Shown: positions 54,780-61,613 of the stretch, piece by piece
How positions within the stretch are numbered: the stretch's first letter is position 1
Layout: every line of letters begins with the position of its first letter
Assembly (NCBI GenBank): GCA_016873805.1
Contig: VGVZ01000018.1
Span: 1-61,613, forward strand
DNA length: 61,613 bases
DNA from: Ignavibacteria bacterium
Lineage (GTDB): Bacteria > Bacteroidota > Ignavibacteria > UBA10030
Direction: 5' to 3'
Position numbers and translations under genes: made by a program
The notes under the pieces: generated by a model
What the model was told of the DNA's origin: nothing
Databases searched by the model: none
Seen by the model: only the letters and a program-made list of their open reading frames with translations

Positions 54780-55382
54780 ATGATGAAGAACATCGGAGAG
54801 GATGGAGATTTCGTGACGGGGAGGGATCCGCAAAACGTCGAGACACTGTTTTCCGTCATCCGCTTCGAATGCAACCTCGAAGCGTGCCGAGGAGCATGTT
54901 GCACCATGCCGGGCGCCTACGGAGCCCCGCTTCGGTCGGAAGAACTTCCGATGATCGAAGCAATCCTTCCCAAGGTGGAAAAGTATCTGCCAGCTCGCCA
55001 TCGGGAAGAAGTCCGACGCCGTGGATTTGCGCAAGGTCCGGAACACCATCAAACCACGGTTTGCGTGGACAACGGGGCTTGTGTGTTTGTGAGCTTCGAC
55101 AACGGGATCGCTCGTTGCGCATTTGAAACGGCCTACATCGCCGGCGAAATCGATTGGAGGAAGCCACTCTCCTGTCACCTGTTCCCATTACGAGAACAGC
55201 CCGGCGCTGTCCCTGGTCTCCGGTTCGAATGGATTCCCGAATGTCAACCGGCGATCGTGCGCGGCGAAGAGCGGGGCACGGCGTTGATTGAATTCCTTCG
55301 GGACGCGCTGGTGCGCCACCTGGGTGACGACGGATACACAACGCTCCACAATGCTGGGGACACCGGACGAGATGTTCGCTGA
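54780..55382 (+). CDS. DUF3109 family cysteine-rich protein
   Basis: The 200-residue protein has nine cysteines in the DUF3109/YkgJ-like pattern: FECNLEACRGACC (C31, C36, C40, C41), C95, GACVFV (C101), GIARCAFE (C113), LSCHLFP (C132) and C155. They probably bind zinc or an iron-sulfur cluster. The function is unknown. TATACT ends 8 nt before the ATG, so the message may have almost no leader. It stops 15 bp before rpoN. Confidence 0.87.
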   Translation: MMKNIGEDGDFVTGRDPQNVETLFSVIRFECNLEACRGACCTMPGAYGAPLRSEELPMIEAILPKVEKYLPARHREEVRRRGFAQGPEHHQTTVCVDNGACVFVSFDNGIARCAFETAYIAGEIDWRKPLSCHLFPLREQPGAVPGLRFEWIPECQPAIVRGEERGTALIEFLRDALVRHLGDDGYTTLHNAGDTGRDVR

Positions 55383-55397
55383 CCGTTATTGTTCGTT

Positions 55398-56837
55398 ATG
55401 ATCAATCTCTCTCAACAACTTCGACTCGGATTGCGGCTCACCCCGCAGCAGGTTCAGTACCTGAAATTGCTGCAGCTGCCCACGCTCGCCCTCGAGCAGC
55501 GAATCAAGATGGAGCTGGAGCTGAATCCGATGCTGGAAATGGGAGATGAGATCGATCAGACGCTTGAGCGGGATGAATCCGAGGAAGTCGGTGAATCCTC
55601 CGATGAGGCGTCCGAGAACGAGATCGACGATGGCTACACGCTTGAGGATTACATCAACGACGACATCGCAGGATATAAGAGTCCGGAGTCCATCCGTCAG
55701 AGCGACGATGAGGACCAGGCCGAGACTCCGATTCCATTCCATCCTCCACTTTCCGAACGACTTCTCGCACAGTTTCGCCTTCAGGACGTCGATGAAACGG
55801 ACATCCTCATCGCCGAAGAGATTATCGGGAACGTTGACACCGACGGGTACTTACGTCGTCCGTTGGATCTCATCGTGCAGGATTTGAACCTCAGTTATGG
55901 GCTCGAGATCACGATGGAGAAGGCGGAACGGGTCCTGGAACTGACACAGCAACTCGAGCCGCCGGGGATCGCCGCACGCACGCTGCAGGAGTGCCTGCGT
56001 GCACAGGTGAAGACGATGAATTGCAGTCCAATCACCCGAGAACTCGCACTGAAGATTCTCGATCATTACTTCGACGATCTGAAGCTGAAGAGGTATGATC
56101 AGCTCAGTCACAATCTCAACGTCGGTCTTGACACGCTGAGGAAGGTGGTCGATCTCATCCAGGGCCTCAATCCAAAGCCCGGTGAAGGGGAATTTTCTGC
56201 TCAGGAAAACTACGTCACGCCCGATTTCATCGTCGAGAAGGATGATGGCGATTTCCTGATCACGCTGAACGACCGGCATATCCCGACGCTTCGCCTGAAC
56301 AAGGCGTACAGAGAGATGGTGACGCCGAAAGGCAAGAAAGCTTCGAAGGAGACGCGAGAGTTTATCAAGAAGAAATTCGAAGCGGCAAAGTGGTTCATTG
56401 CCTCCATACATCAGCGACGAGAAACGCTGCTCCGTGTCATGAGGGTAATCGTCCAGAAGCAGTCGCGATGGTTTGATGAGGGTGAGATCCTCAAGCCGAT
56501 GATTTACAAAGATGTCTCCGGAGTGGTCGGCGTCGACATCTCCACAATCAGTCGAGTGGTCAACAGCAAGTTTGTGCAGACGGAGTTCGGGGTTTTTTCC
56601 CTGAAATTCTTCTTTACGTCGGCAATCGAATCCACAACAGGCGAGGATATTTCGAATCTTACGGTGAAGAACCGTGTCAAGGAAATCATCGGTGCCGAAG
56701 ATCCCAAACGTCCCTTCAATGACGACAAGATCGCGGATATCCTTCGCAAGGAGGGAATTGTTATCGCGCGCCGCACGGTCGCCAAGTACCGTGAACAACT
56801 CGGCCTTCCCATCGCACGACTTCGAAAGTCAATATGA
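55398..56837 (+). CDS. rpoN: RNA polymerase sigma-54 factor
   Basis: The 479-residue protein has region I ([25 protein letters not shown]), an acidic region II (about 50-115), the core-binding domain and the C-terminal RpoN box [10 protein letters not shown] (457-466). It directs RNA polymerase to -24/-12 promoters and needs an AAA+ activator, none of which is encoded here. I chose the ATG at 55398; a TTG three codons upstream is less likely. hslV begins 1 bp after the stop. Confidence 0.96.
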   Translation: MINLSQQLRLGLRLTPQQVQYLKLLQLPTLALEQRIKMELELNPMLEMGDEIDQTLERDESEEVGESSDEASENEIDDGYTLEDYINDDIAGYKSPESIRQSDDEDQAETPIPFHPPLSERLLAQFRLQDVDETDILIAEEIIGNVDTDGYLRRPLDLIVQDLNLSYGLEITMEKAERVLELTQQLEPPGIAARTLQECLRAQVKTMNCSPITRELALKILDHYFDDLKLKRYDQLSHNLNVGLDTLRKVVDLIQGLNPKPGEGEFSAQENYVTPDFIVEKDDGDFLITLNDRHIPTLRLNKAYREMVTPKGKKASKETREFIKKKFEAAKWFIASIHQRRETLLRVMRVIVQKQSRWFDEGEILKPMIYKDVSGVVGVDISTISRVVNSKFVQTEFGVFSLKFFFTSAIESTTGEDISNLTVKNRVKEIIGAEDPKRPFNDDKIADILRKEGIVIARRTVAKYREQLGLPIARLRKSI

Positions 56838-56838
56838 G

Positions 56839-57378
56839 ATGAACCGCACTGAACTCCACGCAACAACCATTCTCGGCTTGCGCCGAAACGGCAAGGCGGC
56901 CATGGGAGGCGACGGGCAGGTCACGCTTGGTACGACAACCGTGAAGCATCGATCGAACAAGATTCGCCGACTCTATGGGGGAAATGTCCTCGTCGGATTT
57001 GCCGGCGCAGCGGCCGACGCGTTCTCGCTCCTCGATCGATTCGAGGAGCAGCTCGAGAAGCATCACGGACAGCTCCTGCGTTCGTCTGTCGAGCTCGCGA
57101 AGCTCTGGCGGACGGATAAGTATCTGCGTCAACTCGAAGCGATGCTCGCCGTCGTCGACGCCGACAATGCACTCATCGTTTCGGGCACGGGCGACGTCAT
57201 CGAGACGGATGACGGGATCGTCGCCATTGGATCCGGAGGGATGTACGCTGCGGCCGCGGCCCGCATGCTCGTGAAGCATACCGATCTCGGAGCCAAGGAG
57301 ATTGTCCAGGAAGCCCTCGAAGCCGCCGCCGATATCTGCATCTATACCAACCGAAACATCGTTATCGAAGAACTTTAG
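56839..57378 (+). CDS. hslV: ATP-dependent protease peptidase subunit HslV (ClpQ)
   Basis: The 179-residue proteasome-like subunit should be processed after residue 8 to expose the catalytic Thr9 of [23 protein letters not shown]-type sequence. [17 protein letters not shown] and SGTGDVIE also match HslV. It assembles as a dodecamer capped by HslU. It starts 1 bp after rpoN and lies 8 bp before hslU, so the three genes form one transcription unit. Confidence 0.96.
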   Translation: MNRTELHATTILGLRRNGKAAMGGDGQVTLGTTTVKHRSNKIRRLYGGNVLVGFAGAAADAFSLLDRFEEQLEKHHGQLLRSSVELAKLWRTDKYLRQLEAMLAVVDADNALIVSGTGDVIETDDGIVAIGSGGMYAAAAARMLVKHTDLGAKEIVQEALEAAADICIYTNRNIVIEEL

Positions 57379-57386
57379 TCACGCGC

Positions 57387-58793
<1,407 letters not shown>

Positions 58794-58799
58794 AACAAC

Positions 58800-58835
58800 A
58801 ATAGCTCAACGACGACTCCTCCGTGATGAGCTATT
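58800..58835. terminator. Possible bidirectional terminator between hslU and the DUF3467 gene
   Basis: A 9-bp perfect stem (AATAGCTCA at 58800-58808, TGAGCTATT at 58827-58835) with an 18-nt loop lies between convergent genes. The T-rich tail is weak on both strands. Confidence 0.4.
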
Positions 58836-58901
58836 GAAATCAGTGTCACCGACCATCCCCCCAACCAAACAACTCCCCCTTTCCCACTCCACTCCGACGA
58901 A

Positions 58902-59222
58902 TTAGTGTACTTTTTCGTCTTTGGACGGCGGCTGAAAACCGAGCGATTGTCCGGACGAGATATCGCCGGCGATTTTGACTTCGCCGAATTTGCGTTCGTA
59001 CTTTTCAATGTTGTCTTTCAGGGCGCCCAGCAGCATTTTCGCATGCTGAGGAGTCATGATAATCCGCGCATGCACTTTGGCTTTCGGGAGTCCGGGAAGC
59101 ACGCGCGTGAAATCGATGACGAATTCGGCCGGGGAATGTGTAATGATCGCCAGATTTGAGTAGACACCTTCTCCCGATTTTTCATCGAGCTCGATATTGA
59201 TCTGTTGCTGTTCTTCGCTCAT
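58902..59222 (-). CDS. DUF3467 family protein
   Basis: The 106-residue soluble protein matches DUF3467 along its length: VYSNLAIITHSPAEFVIDF, then HARIIMTPQHAKMLLGALKDNI and YERKFGEV. The function is unknown. AGGAG lies 7 nt before the ATG. It follows the TPR gene after a terminator and converges on hslU. Confidence 0.9.
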   Translation of the reverse strand: MSEEQQQINIELDEKSGEGVYSNLAIITHSPAEFVIDFTRVLPGLPKAKVHARIIMTPQHAKMLLGALKDNIEKYERKFGEVKIAGDISSGQSLGFQPPSKDEKVH

Positions 59223-59240
59223 TGAAGTCTCCTCACATGC

Positions 59241-59291
59241 AAAGAAAAGAAATGCCCATCAAGTCGTGAACGATCAAACGTTGATGGGCAT
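59241..59291 (-). terminator. Intrinsic terminator after the TPR gene
   Basis: On the minus strand an 11-bp perfect stem (59291-59281 with 59262-59252), an 18-nt loop and the tail TTCTTTTC follow the TPR stop by 27 nt. Confidence 0.65.
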
Positions 59292-59318
59292 CTGAATGTT
59301 GATGCAACGGACGCGCCT

Positions 59319-60698
59319 CTACTTGCCCGCTCTGATCGCATCGGCCCTGTTGAACGCTGCGATCGCATCGTCCTGGCGATCCAGCTGGGCATAGATCGTC
59401 CCGAGGGTCTCCCACACGGCAGGATCGTCGGCCTTCAGCTTCGAGACCTTTTCCATATGGGGGAGGGCGGACCGGAATTTCTCTTTGTGTGCCGTCGTCA
59501 CCTCGCGCCGATCCTCGGCCTCTCGCAGGATCTCGACGCCCCAGTTATAGTACGTGGCTCCAAGCTCGAATATTGCGTCGGCATATTCCGGATCCAACTC
59601 AGCGGCCTTGACGAACTGATTGATTGCCTCCTCGTATCGACCCATGGTCCGATAGAGCACTCCCAGCACATATCGATTCAGCTTGTTGTCGGGTTCGTCG
59701 TCCACGGCGACCTGGAACGTCCTCGTCGCCTCGCTGATTCGTTGGGATTCGATGTAAGCTCGAAGCAGAAGATTCAACGTCTCCTTGTCCTTGGGATCGG
59801 ATTCCCGAGCCGTCTCAAAGGCATTCACCGCCTGTGCATATTGTTCCATCGCTCGCCGGTAGTCGGTCGAGTCGATCTTGGGAGTGAACGGCGCAGTGTA
59901 CTTCGTTGCGCTCACCTTCGTGTCGTCAATCGTGACTTCCAGGTTGTACGCCTTGTAGATCCAGGTTTCGATCTTCGTTCCCCGCGGACCGCGTTTCCGC
60001 TCATCCGGCTGTCCGATGAACTGGATGACATCTTCGCGACGCGCATGGCGCCTGACTTCACCCAGTTTTCTGGAAAGATCCAGGGCATCGACATTTGTCG
60101 TTTCGAATTTGGTCTTCGATTCATCTGCCCTGAGGAGATGGATACGTCCGATTCGCTTCAGCGACTCATAGTCCTTCCCTAACGACCACGCCTGCCGGAA
60201 TACCTCCAACGCCTTGTCGAAATCTCCCTTATTGTTGTACGCGTAGCCAAGGTATCGATACGTCAGAGACGTGTCCGGCCACGCACGGGTTGCCTTCGTG
60301 AATTCCTCGGCGGCCGTGTCATAGTACATCGTTGATTCCGGACTCGCCTTGTCGAGGTACTGGACCCCCGCGTTAATGAGCTGACCCCATGTATTGTAAC
60401 GCGTTTGCTGAATATTGACCGCATGTTTGTCCGTCAGCTCGTTTGCCTTGTTGAACGCCTCATTCATTCCTTCATACTCTTCATCATCAGCCCTGAGGAG
60501 ACCCAGGAGGTACCATGCCTCATCGTTCATCGGATTCTTCTGGACTTCGATCTCCAGCAGACGCTTGGCCTCCGCAAAGTTCTTTTGTTGGATCTGTACC
60601 TTTGCCCCGGTGAATTCAGCCGATGCGCATTGAAATCCCTGGAATACCAAAAGGGCCAGGAAACTCGCCAGGATCAGGAGAATGTGTTTCGACTTCAT
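59319..60698 (-). CDS. Exported TPR protein with an internal BamE/SmpA-like module
   Basis: The 459-residue protein has a signal peptide (about 1-24, with Cys24 but no good lipobox) and TPR repeats before and after a non-TPR insert. N-terminal repeats span about 32-190; C-terminal repeats span about 280-455 (for example RYEEAINQFVKAAELDPEYADAIFELG). The insert (about 208-268) reads VIQFIGQPDERK and ETWIYKAYNLEVTIDD, resembling the BamE/SmpA fold. It is probably a periplasmic or outer-membrane assembly scaffold. I chose the ATG at 60698, with AGAGGA upstream. Confidence 0.85.
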   Translation of the reverse strand: MKSKHILLILASFLALLVFQGFQCASAEFTGAKVQIQQKNFAEAKRLLEIEVQKNPMNDEAWYLLGLLRADDEEYEGMNEAFNKANELTDKHAVNIQQTRYNTWGQLINAGVQYLDKASPESTMYYDTAAEEFTKATRAWPDTSLTYRYLGYAYNNKGDFDKALEVFRQAWSLGKDYESLKRIGRIHLLRADESKTKFETTNVDALDLSRKLGEVRRHARREDVIQFIGQPDERKRGPRGTKIETWIYKAYNLEVTIDDTKVSATKYTAPFTPKIDSTDYRRAMEQYAQAVNAFETARESDPKDKETLNLLLRAYIESQRISEATRTFQVAVDDEPDNKLNRYVLGVLYRTMGRYEEAINQFVKAAELDPEYADAIFELGATYYNWGVEILREAEDRREVTTAHKEKFRSALPHMEKVSKLKADDPAVWETLGTIYAQLDRQDDAIAAFNRADAIRAGK

Positions 60699-60757
60699 GT
60701 TGTGTCCTCTTCTTCTTGTGTTATGAACCGCCGAATAGTTACGTAGACGTGGCCGAA

Positions 60758-60786
60758 AATATACCAAATCGTGGTACGAATTTCAA
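60758..60786 (-). promoter_or_regulatory. Strong candidate promoter of the TPR gene
   Basis: Minus strand: TTGAAA (60786-60781), 17 nt, TATATT (60763-60758). It is near-consensus and leaves a leader of about 53 nt. Confidence 0.65.
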
Positions 60787-60909
60787 GGAATCTCCGCGTG
60801 TCACGCTTGACGAGAAAGAAATTGACTCATCCCGCGATCCGCGCCCGCAATCCATCATTCATCATGTCGTACGTGCTCCACCGAGGAATTCCTCGTGCGA
60901 TCCAACTCC

Positions 60910-60939
60910 TTTGATTTTCGGACGTTTTTTGGTATTTTG
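60910..60939 (+). promoter_or_regulatory. Candidate Bacteroidota-type promoter of icd
   Basis: TTTG (60910-60913), exactly 19 nt, TATTTTG (60933-60939), one base short of a full TAnnTTTG box. The predicted leader to icd is about 210 nt. Confidence 0.5.
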
Positions 60940-60988
60940 TTGCAAATCTGGCGGCGATGGCTTGCGACGAGAGAAGAAGAATGAGGCC

Positions 60989-61147
60989 ATGCGGACTCGA
61001 CGGTTACTCTCGCGGATACCTTCAATAGAAAGGAGAGCCAGACCTTTTCGAATCGCTCCTTCTCGACACCGGAAACGACGACGTGTGATCATTCGTCGTC
61101 TTCAACGGACGGTCATCGCGCTGGAATCGTTGATTCAAGAAGACTAA
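60989..61147 (+). CDS. Possible small Arg-rich protein in the icd leader
   Basis: An ATG opens a 52-codon frame with 16 arginines, ending 8 bp before the icd ATG so that its stop codon touches the icd ribosome-binding site. I recognise no family. Third-position GC looks lower than in neighbouring genes, which argues against a conserved protein. It may be a leader frame whose translation affects icd, or chance. Confidence 0.25.
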   Translation: MRTRRLLSRIPSIERRARPFRIAPSRHRKRRRVIIRRLQRTVIALESLIQED

Positions 61148-61155
61148 GGAAGACA

Positions 61156-61613
61156 ATGCCGACCTACGACAAACTGACCATCCCCTCCGCGGGAAACCCC
61201 ATCTCGATGAAAGATGGAAAGCTCTCTGTTCCCAACAATCCCGTCATCCCGTTCATCGAGGGGGATGGTACTGGTCCTGATATTTGGCGGGCCTCCCGGC
61301 GCGTGTTTGACGCCGCTGTCGCAAAGGCGTACGGCGGATCACGCCGCGTGGTCTGGTTCGAAATCTATGCCGGCGAAAAATCCAACGAGGTGTACGGACC
61401 AAACACCTGGTTGCCTGAGGATACCTTACGCGCGGTGAAAGAGCATGTTGTTGCCATCAAAGGTCCGCTTACCACTCCGGTGGGCGGGGGCATCCGGTCA
61501 ATCAATGTCGCTCTGCGTCAGTTGCTTGACTTGTACGTGTGTCTGCGTCCGGTTCAGTACTTTCGAGGAGTTCCTTCCCCCGTCAAGCAGCCGGAACTCG
61601 TCAACATGGTTTT
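61156..61613 (+). CDS. icd: NADP-dependent isocitrate dehydrogenase, 3'-truncated by window end
   Basis: The first 152 residues are visible and closely follow E. coli Icd: [49 protein letters not shown] and [13 protein letters not shown]. The phosphorylatable Ser and substrate Arg residues lie in [12 protein letters not shown]. The enzyme converts isocitrate to 2-oxoglutarate with NADP+ in the TCA cycle. AAGGAAGA lies just before the ATG. Cofactor choice follows from similarity; the determining residues lie beyond the window. Confidence 0.96.
   Translation, partial: MPTYDKLTIPSAGNPISMKDGKLSVPNNPVIPFIEGDGTGPDIWRASRRVFDAAVAKAYGGSRRVVWFEIYAGEKSNEVYGPNTWLPEDTLRAVKEHVVAIKGPLTTPVGGGIRSINVALRQLLDLYVCLRPVQYFRGVPSPVKQPELVNMV

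Larger units (their letters stand above)
60699..61155. other. Divergent intergenic region between the TPR gene and icd
   Basis: These 457 bp hold two outward candidate promoters (60758-60786 minus and 60910-60939 plus) and, in the icd leader, a short Arg-rich reading frame (60989-61147). I see no tRNA, riboswitch or repeat in it. Confidence 0.6.

Overview
The window reads as ordinary chromosome from a moderately GC-rich bacterium of the Bacteroidota / Ignavibacteriota / Chlorobiota (FCB) side of the tree. The pointers are a PorQ-type outer-membrane protein, a GWxTD-domain protein, the Bacteroidota-style alternative GlmU-like nucleotidyltransferase, a DUF3467 protein, RmlA of the long type, the tRNA-Gln / prs / rplY / pth order, and promoters that often resemble both the sigma-70 pattern and the Bacteroidota TTTG / TAnnTTTG pattern. 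Kor-type ferredoxin oxidoreductase and a K+-dependent-type membrane pyrophosphatase suggest low-potential, probably anaerobic or facultative metabolism (inference). I see no rRNA, CRISPR array, insertion sequence or prophage. About 58 protein genes and one tRNA gene are packed tightly, with many 1-4 bp start/stop overlaps.

Layout. 1-5000: a 5'-truncated AI-2E-family permease, a PolB-type exonuclease, the biotin transporter bioY (minus) and a large secreted M14 peptidase. 5000-11070: a promoter with a hairpin at the transcript start, tRNA-Gln, prs, rplY, pth, hppA, then rpsF-rpsR-rplI closed by a strong terminator. 11130-21360: korAB with its own promoter and terminator; an nrnA-like gene overlapping pepA; a GlcD-like flavoprotein, a GWxTD protein, pdxA and ftsE in one overlapping run. 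21370-28840 (minus): nifU-like/mrp Fe-S assembly, rtcB-archease RNA repair, purC, aat, a quinone-oxidoreductase-like MDR enzyme, a TPMT-like methyltransferase and an unknown membrane protein. 28847-36831 (minus): rmuC, kbl, tdh, a DUF1028 protein, rsmB, a GlmU-like protein and rpmE. 36955-37930 (plus): porQ-like. 37935-46926 (minus): a ZIP transporter, a TPR protein, glyS, a crotonase, rmlA, a ClbS/DfsB protein, a PHP phosphatase, a DUF2520 protein, MEMO and AMMECR1. 47008-58793 (plus): glmM, an orphan EutN/CcmL shell protein, dprA, a 1508-residue hybrid sensor kinase, a DUF3109 protein, rpoN, hslV and hslU. 58902-60698 (minus): a DUF3467 protein and a TPR protein. The window ends inside icd.

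How parts fit. KorAB and Icd catalyse consecutive TCA steps around 2-oxoglutarate. Tdh and Kbl form the threonine-to-glycine route. GlmM plus the GlmU-like protein probably supply UDP-GlcNAc. RtcB plus archease form an RNA-ligation module. HslVU is a protease directly downstream of sigma-54. The least explained parts are the AMMECR1-MEMO-DUF2520-PHP operon with no radical-SAM partner, the lone microcompartment vertex protein between glmM and dprA, a BamE-like module inside the 59-60 kb TPR protein, an insertion in Tdh, and the hairpin at the start of the tRNA-Gln/prs transcript.
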